In this document: positions 18,155-26,749 of the stretch, piece after piece
Layout: each line of letters opens with the position of its first letter
Numbering within the stretch: the first letter of the stretch is position 1
Source of the DNA: Candidatus Pacearchaeota archaeon
GTDB lineage: Archaea; Nanobdellota; Nanobdellia; Pacearchaeales; GW2011-AR1
Length of the DNA stretch: 37,460 nt
NCBI GenBank assembly: GCA_016866935.1
Contig: VGKS01000005.1
Span: forward strand, 1 to 37,460
Direction: 5' to 3'
Notes under the pieces: model-generated
What the model was told of the DNA's origin: nothing
Databases searched by the model: none
What the model saw: the letters and a program-made list of their open reading frames with translations, nothing else
Translations under genes and position numbers: made by a program

Positions 18155-18370
18155 ATGGTTAAGAGATTGATATCTAAACCTAAAAGAGGAGGATATCATA
18201 TGAATCCTAAACCTCCTCATAAAAGAGAGGTTAAAATTGATTTTGTTGATAGAACATTATTTCTTCCGGACTCTATGCAACATGAAGTAGATTCTCAACG
18301 TGCTGTGGATGGTTACTTACAAGAACATATTTTTAGTGGTAGATTATATAGTAGAGATTACAGAGACTAA
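18155..18370 (+). CDS. Hypothetical protein, 71 aa
   Basis: ORF with TATA-like element about 30 nt upstream of ATG. Confidence 0.5.
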   Translation: MVKRLISKPKRGGYHMNPKPPHKREVKIDFVDRTLFLPDSMQHEVDSQRAVDGYLQEHIFSGRLYSRDYRD

Positions 18371-18433
18371 AACTTATCCAAACATCTGCTTTGGTAATCT
18401 TTATACAATGAAAATACATTGTTATTTTCAGGC

Positions 18434-18468
18434 ATAAAACTTGCTAGATTTAAATAAGCAAGTTTTAT
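18434..18468. promoter_or_regulatory. 12-bp perfect inverted repeat overlapping the TATA box of the S19e operon
   Basis: ATAAAACTTGCT-N11-AGCAAGTTTTAT; TATA-like tttataaa about 25 nt upstream of ATG 18493. Confidence 0.55.
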
Positions 18469-18492
18469 AAAGCGTGTTTTTTAGTACAATTC

Positions 18493-18903
18493 ATGAATGC
18501 AATTAAGTCTATTCAAGCTGGAAAATATAACCATTTACTAGCTAGTGAATTAAAAAACCATAAGGAATTCAAGGCTCCTGAATGGATTGATTTTGTTAAA
18601 AGCGGACATGGAAAACAAAGACCTATTGAAGATCAAGACTTTTGGTATAACAGAGCTGCAAGTATTCTAAGGCAGATTTATTTGAGGGGAGTTGTTGGAA
18701 CTCAAAGGCTTAGAACAAGATATGGGAACAGAAAAAATAGAGGAAAACAACCTGCTCATTTTACAAGATCAAGTGGAAAGATAATAAGGCTAATTTTACA
18801 ACAAGCTGAATCTGCTCATTTGGTTTCAAAATCTGAAACTGAAAAGAAAGGTAGAATGCTTACTGAAAAAGGAAAGAAGTTACTTGAAGGAGTTAAAGCA
18901 TAA
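18493..18903 (+). CDS. rps19e: Ribosomal protein S19e
   Basis: PEWIDFVKSGHGKQRPIEDQDFWYNRAASILRQIYLRGVVG. Confidence 0.96.
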   Translation: MNAIKSIQAGKYNHLLASELKNHKEFKAPEWIDFVKSGHGKQRPIEDQDFWYNRAASILRQIYLRGVVGTQRLRTRYGNRKNRGKQPAHFTRSSGKIIRLILQQAESAHLVSKSETEKKGRMLTEKGKKLLEGVKA

Positions 18904-19100
18904 TGGCCGAATATCATAAAAAGATTGTTTTAGGAACTCATACAAAAAGAACTAAGTGGGCTCCTGTTTGGGCAGTTGTAAGAAGATTTGGAAAGGGAAA
19001 GAGAGTTCACCCATCTGCGATTACTGCTGTAAGAAGGAACTGGAGAAGAACAAAATTGAAGGTTAAACCAAGAAGAGCTACAAAGAGGCACCTAGGTTAA
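18903..19100 (+). CDS. rpl39e: Ribosomal protein L39e
   Basis: Basic small protein with RNWRRTKL signature, in ribosomal operon. Confidence 0.85.
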   Translation: MAEYHKKIVLGTHTKRTKWAPVWAVVRRFGKGKRVHPSAITAVRRNWRRTKLKVKPRRATKRHLG

Positions 19101-19646
19101 ATGGCTGAAGTAAAAACAGACAAGCTTGAAAGAGAATATACAATACCTCTTAGAAAAGAATGGACTAAAGTTCCTTCGTACAAGAGAACTGCTAAGAGCG
19201 TTAAGGCAATAAAAGAATTTATTGCTAAGCATATGAAAGTTCCTAATAGAGATTTGAATCTTGTTAAGATAGATTCTTACTTTAATAATGAAGTTTGGTA
19301 TAGGGGAAGCGCAACACCTCCTGCTCGCGTTACAGTTAAAGCAATTAAAACTGGAGATGAAGTTAAAGTTACTTTTGTTAACGATCCAGATCATGTAAAG
19401 TTTGCAAGAGAAAGACATACAAGAAGAAATGTTAAGACTCAAAAGACCGTAACTGCTCCTGAAGTTAAGAAAGAAGAAAAAACTGAAGAACAAAAGAAAG
19501 AAGAATCTGAAAAAGAACAGTCTGCTGCTATTGCAAATGAAAAATTAGCTGAAGTAAAAGCTAAAGAGCAGAAACATGTTGCTAAAGATAACATGGCTAA
19601 TAAGAAAGCGCCTATTCAAAGACGAAGAACAATTGCTTCTAATTAG
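19101..19646 (+). CDS. rpl31e: Ribosomal protein L31e with charged C-terminal extension
   Basis: EREYTIPLRKEW..RTAKSVKAIKEFIAKHMKV core; extension rich in K/E/Q/A from about residue 110. Confidence 0.93.
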   Translation: MAEVKTDKLEREYTIPLRKEWTKVPSYKRTAKSVKAIKEFIAKHMKVPNRDLNLVKIDSYFNNEVWYRGSATPPARVTVKAIKTGDEVKVTFVNDPDHVKFARERHTRRNVKTQKTVTAPEVKKEEKTEEQKKEESEKEQSAAIANEKLAEVKAKEQKHVAKDNMANKKAPIQRRRTIASN

Positions 19647-19675
19647 AGATTATAATGTAAGGTCTGGGCATATAT

Positions 19676-20023
19676 CTAATCCAAATCTAAACTTATTTTC
19701 AATGCTGTATCTATTTCCATCATTAATTCTTTATTTATTGAACCTATTCTCTTAATTATTCTTGATTTATCAATCGTTTTTATTTGATTTAATAAGACTA
19801 TTGAATCTTTATCCAAACCTGTTTTGCCTTTGGATATGGGTATATTTGTTATGAACTTTGTGCTTTTTATGATAGATGTTATTGCAGCACCTATTGTTAA
19901 TGGACTATATTCATTTGAGATGTCATTTTGAATTATTAGAAATGGTCTAATCCCTCCTTGTTCTCTACCCTTTACTGGTTCTAAGTTTACTAGGAAGATC
20001 TCTCCCCTATTAACTTTCACCAT
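19676..20023 (-). CDS. mazF: MazF/PemK-type mRNA interferase toxin
   Basis: RGEIFLVNLEPVKGREQGGIRPFLIIQND and LDKDSIVLLNQIKTIDKSRI. Confidence 0.93.
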   Translation of the reverse strand: MVKVNRGEIFLVNLEPVKGREQGGIRPFLIIQNDISNEYSPLTIGAAITSIIKSTKFITNIPISKGKTGLDKDSIVLLNQIKTIDKSRIIKRIGSINKELMMEIDTALKISLDLD

Positions 20024-20262
20024 TTTTCATCTTTATCTAAACCATCAAGTAAGGTATTGTCCCATTCTTTCGCTATTTCTTTATCTAAGTAGTACATTTC
20101 AATGCATTGATCCTTAAGTAGGCTTTTAATATTCTTTTTTTCTTTTTCTTCAATTAACTTAGAGATCACATCTTCATAGCTCTCGTTAGGTTTTTGCTTT
20201 AATTTATCTAAAGCTTGTTTTACTTTATCCCTTAATTGAATTGTACTTATTTGATTTTGCAT
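20017..20262 (-). CDS. Cognate antitoxin, small DNA-binding type
   Basis: TIQLRDKVKQALDKLKQKPNESYEDVISKLI, typical archaeal antitoxin N-terminus; overlaps toxin gene start. Confidence 0.8.
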   Translation of the reverse strand: MQNQISTIQLRDKVKQALDKLKQKPNESYEDVISKLIEEKEKKNIKSLLKDQCIEMYYLDKEIAKEWDNTLLDGLDKDEKW

Positions 20263-20311
20263 GTATCTATAGAATATCTATAGTTTATATATTTTTCTAG
20301 CTCGGGTCAGA

Positions 20312-20485
20312 TTAAAGATCACGGGCTTGAACTGTTCGTCTGCCATTTGCCTTTGCCCTTTCAGAAGCTTTATCTAAAATTTCCTTGACTTTTTTGTTTA
20401 ATGCTTCTGGAACTTCTCCTGCTACGCTCATGTCAGGTACTGCAGATTTTATTTTGCTTTTTATTATTAAGTCTATGTCAGTCAT
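20312..20485 (-). CDS. 57-aa histone-fold-like (DUF1931-like) protein, absent from the ORF track
   Basis: MTDIDLIIKSKIKSAVPDMSVAGEVPEALNKKVKEILDKASERAKANGRRTVQARDL; ATGA overlap with lysS stop. Confidence 0.85.
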   Translation of the reverse strand: MTDIDLIIKSKIKSAVPDMSVAGEVPEALNKKVKEILDKASERAKANGRRTVQARDL

Positions 20486-21981
20486 TTTTTACCTTCTTTA
20501 CTTGGGCGCATGAATGGGAAAAGTATTACATCTCTTAGTGATTCTTGGCCTGTTAATATCATTGTTAGTCTATCTATACCCAGGCCATAACCTGCTGTTG
20601 GAGGCATTCCATACTTTAGAGAATTGATGAAATCTTCGTCCAATGGCATTGCTGATTCGTCTCCGCCCGCAAGATACTCTTGTTGTTCTTTGAGTCTAGC
20701 TTCTTGATCTAGCGGATCATTAAGCTCATCATAGGCTTTGATAACTTCCGCTCCATCTATAATTAATTGAACTGAATTTATTTTGCTTTCGTCTTCTTTA
20801 TTTCTTTTTGCTAAGGCAATCATTTCAACAGGGTAGTGGGTCAGGAAAGTAGGCTGTATTAAATTAGGTCTTGCAACTCTTTTATATAATTCATCAAGAA
20901 GTGCTCCATAGTGATGAGCCTCTGCTGTGCTTACTCCTTGTATTTTCTTATCATGAATTGCTTTCTTTAATTTCTCAAATGTATTTGCGACATTGATATC
21001 TATTCCAGATTCTTTTAGAAGAAGATCTCTAAAAGTAATTCTTTTGAAAGGTGTTTTAAGGGAGATCTTATTTCCTCTGTAAGTAATTGAATCATCTAGC
21101 TTTAACTCTTTTCTTAACTTGTTGAATAATTCTTCTGTAAATTCCATGTGGAACTCATAGTCTTTGTAAGCTGCATAATATTCCATCATTGTAAATTCAG
21201 GATTATGCTGGTGATCTATTCCTTCATTTCTGAAGTTTTTACAAATAGTAAATACTCTATCTATTCCACCTACAACTAGCCTCTTGAGGTAAAGCTCTGG
21301 AGAAATTGAGAGATAGAGATCTATATCAAGTGCGTTCAAGTGAGTTTTGAATGGGGCTGCACTTGCTCCACCATACATTGATTGCAAAGTAGGAGTCTCT
21401 ACTTCAACAAATTCTTTTTCTCTAAGTAAATCTCTTACACAATTAACAATTTTCTCTCTTGTTAAGAATACGGATTTTACTGCTGGATCCATCATTAAGT
21501 CAAGATATCTTTTTCTATATCTTTCTTCTTTATCTTGTAACCCGTGCCATTTTTCAGGAAGAGGAAGTATTGATTTTGTAAGCATTGTTATTTTTTTAAC
21601 TAAGACCGATAATTCTCCTCTTTCTGTTCTCCATATTACTCCTTCTACTCCCACTATATCTCCAGTATCACAGTATTTTTTGAATAGATTTTGAGCACTT
21701 TCTGGAGTTTCTTCTGCTTTGATTGCAATTTGAATATAACCTGATTTATCTTGAATTACTCCGAAAGCAATTTTACCAAAGTCACGAATACTCATGAGAC
21801 GACCCGCAATTATTGCTTTCTTTTTAGATTTTGCACCATTCTTTAGAGACTTATTCTCTTCCTTTAAATCTGACGCGTAATCTTTAACTTCAAACAATTG
21901 TGGATAGGGATCTATTTTTGCACTTCTTAAAGAGTGTAGTTTTTTCAAACGTTCTTGAATGATTAATTCTTCTCTACCCAT
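20482..21981 (-). CDS. lysS: Lysyl-tRNA synthetase, class II
   Basis: KYRKRYLDLM-type RYRKRYLDLMMDP, FRNEGIDHQHNPEFTMMEYY, GYGLGIDRLTMILTGQESLRDVILFPFMRP. Confidence 0.98.
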   Translation of the reverse strand: MGREELIIQERLKKLHSLRSAKIDPYPQLFEVKDYASDLKEENKSLKNGAKSKKKAIIAGRLMSIRDFGKIAFGVIQDKSGYIQIAIKAEETPESAQNLFKKYCDTGDIVGVEGVIWRTERGELSVLVKKITMLTKSILPLPEKWHGLQDKEERYRKRYLDLMMDPAVKSVFLTREKIVNCVRDLLREKEFVEVETPTLQSMYGGASAAPFKTHLNALDIDLYLSISPELYLKRLVVGGIDRVFTICKNFRNEGIDHQHNPEFTMMEYYAAYKDYEFHMEFTEELFNKLRKELKLDDSITYRGNKISLKTPFKRITFRDLLLKESGIDINVANTFEKLKKAIHDKKIQGVSTAEAHHYGALLDELYKRVARPNLIQPTFLTHYPVEMIALAKRNKEDESKINSVQLIIDGAEVIKAYDELNDPLDQEARLKEQQEYLAGGDESAMPLDEDFINSLKYGMPPTAGYGLGIDRLTMILTGQESLRDVILFPFMRPSKEGKK

Positions 21982-22055
21982 GTGTGAAGATGATTTATGT
22001 GATTTATATGCTTTTCTTAAGAAAAATTTATATAGTATTTATTTGAAATCACATA

Positions 22056-22139
22056 ATGGTAAAAGAGTTTGAAGAAGATGACTTTGAAGAAGACGCAGAC
22101 GAAGATGAAGAAGAGGATGAAGAAGACGAAGAATATTGA
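22056..22139 (+). CDS. 27-aa highly acidic microprotein (candidate)
   Basis: MVKEFEEDDFEEDADEDEEEDEEDEEY; TATA-like tttatata (22027..22034) about 25 nt upstream of ATG. Confidence 0.5.
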   Translation: MVKEFEEDDFEEDADEDEEEDEEDEEY

Positions 22140-22146
22140 TTTTTAA

Positions 22147-22422
22147 TTAAAAGTCCATTATTTTAAAGTCTTTGAATCCTTGAAATTTTTCTTCTTTTTC
22201 TTGTATATTTCTTATCATGGAATGTTGAGGTCCTGTTTTGCAGGCTAGAGTCATTGCATTTACATCATTAATATTACCCTCTACAAATATTTCTACTATT
22301 CCATCTCCTTTGTTTCTTATGAATCCTTTTATTGAAAACTTTTCTGCATTTTCCTTTATGAATCTATTAAAGAAAACTGGTTGTATTGAACCTTGTATAG
22401 TTAATCTAACTGATTTTTTCAT
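22147..22422 (-). CDS. Acylphosphatase-like protein with altered active site
   Basis: IQGSIQPVFFNRFIKENAEKFSIKGFIRNKGDGIVEIFVEG aligns by eye to the acylphosphatase fold. Confidence 0.8.
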   Translation of the reverse strand: MKKSVRLTIQGSIQPVFFNRFIKENAEKFSIKGFIRNKGDGIVEIFVEGNINDVNAMTLACKTGPQHSMIRNIQEKEEKFQGFKDFKIMDF

Positions 22423-22449
22423 GTTTTTAGATAATAACCTATGTTAATA

Positions 22450-23241
22450 TTATTTACTATTTTCGGGAAGCTTTCCAACTAGATGATCTACGCTTTCTAC
22501 TTTGGGAGCCTGATTAAAACTTTCATCAACAAGTCTTATATGTGGAATATTATTCCAATCTAAGCCAAATAGCTTAGTAGCTTGTTTATCCATATCAAGA
22601 GGTTTACCTGTTATAATAAATCCTTTGTCACCTGCATCGATTATTGCTAGGTCAGGCATTTTACACTTTAGAATATCATGAATCTGGTATTTTGTTGGGT
22701 AATCTCTAAGCTTCTTTTTGGCATTTGAGAAAAATCCTCTGTACTTGTAACCCGGAAATGCTCCAAGCATTGTATCTAAGGAAGCCGATAATCCTAACTC
22801 GGAATGCTCTCTAACCGGAGTAGCTGTAATAACAAAACTATTCAGAAGTATTTCTGGGTATTGTATCGATTTGAATCTTAAGAATTCAGGGTTTTGGACC
22901 TCTACTGAGCTAGATTCATTTAAGTCTATAAGACCTATGCTGTATTTCTCAGCAAGTCTTGTAAAACCTAGCTCATCAAAGAGATCTCTTGTTTCTGCAC
23001 CATCACATCCTTCTGCCAGGATTATATCAGAACTAGGGTTCTTGTTTGCCACTAAAAACTGAATTAGGGGTTCAAGAAACTCTAGTTTTGTTGAGTTTTG
23101 AGGTTGACCTGGTATTAAGTGTATCTTTACCACTATATTTTTATGTTTCTTTAATTCTTCATTCAATTTTATCAAGTTTAAAACCTTAGAAATTGTTTCA
23201 TCATACGACTTTAATCTAACAGCCAAACCCTTTACCATCAC
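22450..23241 (-). CDS. DUF362 domain protein
   Basis: VVKIHLIPGQPQNSTKLEFLEPLIQFL..DIILAEGCDG..LDTMLGAFPGYKYR..DLAIIDA. Confidence 0.75.
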   Translation of the reverse strand: MMVKGLAVRLKSYDETISKVLNLIKLNEELKKHKNIVVKIHLIPGQPQNSTKLEFLEPLIQFLVANKNPSSDIILAEGCDGAETRDLFDELGFTRLAEKYSIGLIDLNESSSVEVQNPEFLRFKSIQYPEILLNSFVITATPVREHSELGLSASLDTMLGAFPGYKYRGFFSNAKKKLRDYPTKYQIHDILKCKMPDLAIIDAGDKGFIITGKPLDMDKQATKLFGLDWNNIPHIRLVDESFNQAPKVESVDHLVGKLPENSK

Positions 23242-23391
23242 AGATTCTTAGGTCTTGAGTTTTTAACCATTGTTGTGCCGAGACTCTTATATGCTAGAAT
23301 ATACTTTGAATCTCGGAATCATAAAATTCCTAAAAACCAGTATGAAAAAAAGGACTTTTAGATGATTTGATGTAGCTTTTATTAATTGATT

Positions 23392-24000
23392 TTAAATTCC
23401 TCGTCTATCCAATTCATTATTGACTATTGCAACTGTGTGGGATGCAAAATAAGTGTTTGGTCCTATTGTAACTGGTGTTGCTAGCTTCTTAAGGCGTTTG
23501 TATTCTTTATCTGGAAGGCCCCTATGGTCTCCTAAAATAAAAACTGGATTTGGTTTTATATCTACTTCTCTTATATCTTGCCCATCCGCATCAAGAATAA
23601 AGACTTGTTTTCCTTCATCAATTAGCTCATTAACCACTTCCATAAAATTTTTCTTCTCTATCCAATATCCTGGAAAAACTTGATTTTTCTTCCCTTCTTT
23701 ATATTTGTAAAGCATCTTTTTAATTACATCTTGAACATTTTTTTTACTCAAGTAAATTTTGTCTATTCCTGTAATTCCTTCCATTACAGGTTTCATCTCT
23801 AGATGTTTTACTGGGTCAGGAGGACCTGCAAAGATAAGATGTAACTTCACATCTGTTCTCATTTTGTGGCTTAAGAAAAATGAGGCTATAACTGAATGAA
23901 TTGCTATATCTAGTCTTCCTGATTTCATTAAATCTTCTTTTATTGCTTGTCCTGCTGTTGGAGCTGTTCTTGAATAGTAAATGAATTCTCTCATGTCAAT
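23392..24000 (-). CDS. trmY: tRNA pseudouridine(54) N1-methyltransferase
   Basis: MREFIYYSRTAPTAGQ start, LHLIFAGPPDPVKH, FILGDHRGLPDKE, TIGPNTYFASHTVAIVNNELDRRG. Confidence 0.95.
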   Translation of the reverse strand: MDMREFIYYSRTAPTAGQAIKEDLMKSGRLDIAIHSVIASFFLSHKMRTDVKLHLIFAGPPDPVKHLEMKPVMEGITGIDKIYLSKKNVQDVIKKMLYKYKEGKKNQVFPGYWIEKKNFMEVVNELIDEGKQVFILDADGQDIREVDIKPNPVFILGDHRGLPDKEYKRLKKLATPVTIGPNTYFASHTVAIVNNELDRRGI

Positions 24001-24084
24001 ATGCTTACAAATCATGATTTAAATATGTTGTAGCATATTGAGCATCCAAAAGTTTAAACAGGAAACTCAAAAATTTTTTGATGT

Positions 24085-24924
24085 TTAATTTAGTACAAAC
24101 TCAGGTTTAGCTATTAAGTCTTTGGAATTTATGAATTCATAAACTCCTATGAACCTGTCTTCTGCATAAACTACTACTTTTTGTCCTTTTTGAATATCTT
24201 TACCTGGTGACTCTGAAAGGAATGATTTGAATATTGGACTGCCCGTAATTATTTTCTTAACTACATCTTTACGCACTTTTATTTTTGGGAATATCTTGCA
24301 CGCTTCCTCCCCGGAAATAAGAACATTTCTTAAAGGTCCATCATTTCCAGATTTATAATCTTTGATAATTTTATCAAATTCGTAAAGAGTTATTGATTTA
24401 TTTTCTGAAAAGATTCCTGCTTTCGTTCTTCGTAATTCTAGCATGTGTGCTCCGCCTATTTTCTCTCCTAAATCTGAACAAAGTTTTCTTATGTATGTTC
24501 CAGCTTGCACTTCTGTCATAAAAAGAAAGTCTTTATCTCTTTTCTCTAAAATTTCAAAAGACTTGACCTCTCTTTCCCTTACTGCCCTTTTTACGCTTGA
24601 CCTGACTGGGGGAAGTTGAGTAATTTTTCCAATGAATTTTTTAGCTTCTTTTTGCAATTCTTCTAAAGAAATCTCCTTATGAACTCTTATTATTCCAACG
24701 TAAGATTTATCTTTATTCATAAAAAAAGTGCTTAGTCTGCAAGCTCTGTTTAATGCTATGGGTAGGACTCCTGAAACTTGAGGATCTAAGGTTCCAAAAT
24801 GGGAGGCTTTTGTTGCTTTCAATTCTTTAGCTATATAGGTAGATACAGTAAAACTAGTAGGCCCTGAAGGCTTATCTATATTTATTATCGAAAATTTTAA
24901 TAGTTCTTTAATGGGTTTTTCCAT
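24085..24924 (-). CDS. cbf5: tRNA/rRNA pseudouridine synthase, Cbf5/TruB family with PUA domain
   Basis: NIDKPSGPTSF, HFGTLDPQVSGVLPIAL, GTYIRKLCSDLG, C-terminal PUA. Confidence 0.95.
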   Translation of the reverse strand: MEKPIKELLKFSIINIDKPSGPTSFTVSTYIAKELKATKASHFGTLDPQVSGVLPIALNRACRLSTFFMNKDKSYVGIIRVHKEISLEELQKEAKKFIGKITQLPPVRSSVKRAVREREVKSFEILEKRDKDFLFMTEVQAGTYIRKLCSDLGEKIGGAHMLELRRTKAGIFSENKSITLYEFDKIIKDYKSGNDGPLRNVLISGEEACKIFPKIKVRKDVVKKIITGSPIFKSFLSESPGKDIQKGQKVVVYAEDRFIGVYEFINSKDLIAKPEFVLN

Positions 24925-25032
24925 CTATAATTTATTGAGATAAGGTATTTAAAGGAATTTGCTTCAATCCTTTAGTGGCTTTGAAAACTGTGAGTAAGGG
25001 AATTCCTTTAGGAATAAAGGTTATAATGGTAT

Positions 25033-25272
25033 TTGACTTTGTTTTGTTTGGATTGTATTTATACCCAATTCTTGAAATTCATTGACGATGCTAGTGGAGA
25101 CCCTACTGAAGCACGAATAAAGATTGCATTTGACAGGAGTGTAACTATTAACTCTGATGATGAAGACAACTCTAGGCAAAATAAAGAAGATAGGAGCGGA
25201 AGCAATTCTGGTTCTGACACTAATGAAAGAGGATTCTTTAAATTCTTTAGCAGAATCTTCGGACGCGAGTAA
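25033..25272 (+). CDS. Hypothetical protein, uncertain start/frame
   Basis: TTG-start ORF; a 19-codon ATG ORF (25026..25085) overlaps its 5' end in another frame. Confidence 0.35.
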   Translation: MTLFCLDCIYTQFLKFIDDASGDPTEARIKIAFDRSVTINSDDEDNSRQNKEDRSGSNSGSDTNERGFFKFFSRIFGRE

Positions 25273-25332
25273 ATAGATTTTTATTTTTTAGATTTTGAAT
25301 AGATTAAAATATAGGATAGTTATTTGATATTC

Positions 25333-25749
25333 ATGTCAAAGGCAAAGGGGTCTAGGGCCGAGCGTGAATTACTTGATTTATTTACTCAAAATGGCTGGAG
25401 TGCTGCACGCGTTGCGGGTTCTGGAGTAAATGATAATACTTTTTGCGATTTAATTGCTGGAAAAAACGGAAGGAAATCTTACACGATTGAAGCTAAATCT
25501 TCCAAAAATCCTCGCATTTACATCACGAAGAAACAAATTGAAGATTTTGTTAAGTTTTCAGAGGTTATGGGATTAACTCCTGTTGTTGCAGTTAGATTCA
25601 ATCGAGAGGGCTGGATTTTTATTAATCCTTTTGATCCAGATCAACTTGAAGATTCTGGGGTAAACTGGGTAGTTAACCTAAAAAGTGCTAAAGAAAAGGG
25701 AAAGAGGTTTGGGCAATTTTTTGAAACTCAAGCTGAAGAGATTATTTGA
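25333..25749 (+). CDS. hjc: Holliday junction resolvase
   Basis: KGSRAERELLDLFTQNGWSAARVAGSG, CDLIAGKNGRKSYTIEAKSS. Confidence 0.95.
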   Translation: MSKAKGSRAERELLDLFTQNGWSAARVAGSGVNDNTFCDLIAGKNGRKSYTIEAKSSKNPRIYITKKQIEDFVKFSEVMGLTPVVAVRFNREGWIFINPFDPDQLEDSGVNWVVNLKSAKEKGKRFGQFFETQAEEII

Positions 25750-26695
25750 GATTTTTTGAAATGTATTCATATGCAGAGAATGCTGCAGTACAGCCTTCTG
25801 CTACACCAGTAATTAATTGTTTGAATGGTTTATCTGTGAGGTCCCCTGCTGCGAACACTCCAGGAATGTTTGTTTCGCTAGTTTTATGATTAATTTCTAC
25901 TTCACCTTTTTCGTTTGTTTTTACGCCTAATGACTTTGGAAGGTCTGACAAAATTATGTGTCCTATTGCTACAAATACTCCTTGTAACTCTAATTCTTTA
26001 CTTCCTTTGTAAGGTTTGTCTAAAACTACTCGGTCTACAAACTGTTTACCTTTAACTTCAACTATGTTTGTATTGTTTATTACTTCTATTTTCTTGTTTT
26101 TCATTATTCTTTCATAGTTTATCGGCTCTGGTCTTATTTTTTCACCTCTGTAAATTATGTAAACTTTCTTTGAGTGTTCTGCCAAGACCATTGCGTCTTT
26201 TGCTGCGCTGTCTGATCCTCCGACGACACAAACAACTTTATTTTTGAACAATGGTGCATCACATAAAGCGCAATAGGCTACGCCTTTATTTTCATATTCC
26301 TTGCTGCCTGTAACCTCAAGTTTTCTCCATTTTGTCCCTGTCGCAAACAAAATAGTTTTTCCCTTGTAGATATTTTCCTCTGTTTTTACAATAAATTTAT
26401 TTTCTTTTTTTTCTACCGACAATACTTTTTCTTCTTTTAATGTGACTTCAGGGTATGATTGCGCGTGTTCCCTTATTTTGTCAGCAATTTCAGTTCCTGT
26501 CAACCGAATAAAACCAGGGTAGTTTTCAACAACATTTGTTGTGGTAATAACTCCTCCAAGAGGGAGTTCTGTTCCATGGGATGCTCCTAGACAGAGAGTT
26601 TTCATCCCTAGCCTAGCACCATACATTGCAGCACTCATGCCTGCACCTCCTGCACCAATTATTATGAAATCGTAATCGTTACCTTCTTTTTTCAT
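25742..26695 (-). CDS. trxB: Thioredoxin-disulfide reductase
   Basis: IIGAGGAGMSAAMYGARLG, YCALCDAPLFKNKVVCVVGGSDSAAKDA, IPGVFAAGDLTD. Confidence 0.96.
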   Translation of the reverse strand: MKKEGNDYDFIIIGAGGAGMSAAMYGARLGMKTLCLGASHGTELPLGGVITTTNVVENYPGFIRLTGTEIADKIREHAQSYPEVTLKEEKVLSVEKKENKFIVKTEENIYKGKTILFATGTKWRKLEVTGSKEYENKGVAYCALCDAPLFKNKVVCVVGGSDSAAKDAMVLAEHSKKVYIIYRGEKIRPEPINYERIMKNKKIEVINNTNIVEVKGKQFVDRVVLDKPYKGSKELELQGVFVAIGHIILSDLPKSLGVKTNEKGEVEINHKTSETNIPGVFAAGDLTDKPFKQLITGVAEGCTAAFSAYEYISKNLK

Positions 26696-26749
26696 TTTAG
26701 AAAACTGCCAATAAAGTTATATAAACTTATGTTTGATTTATAATTTACA

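Noticed and set aside
19092-19493. 133-aa minus-strand ORF
   Set aside because: Antisense to the ribosomal protein L31e gene; composition is a shadow of its codons.
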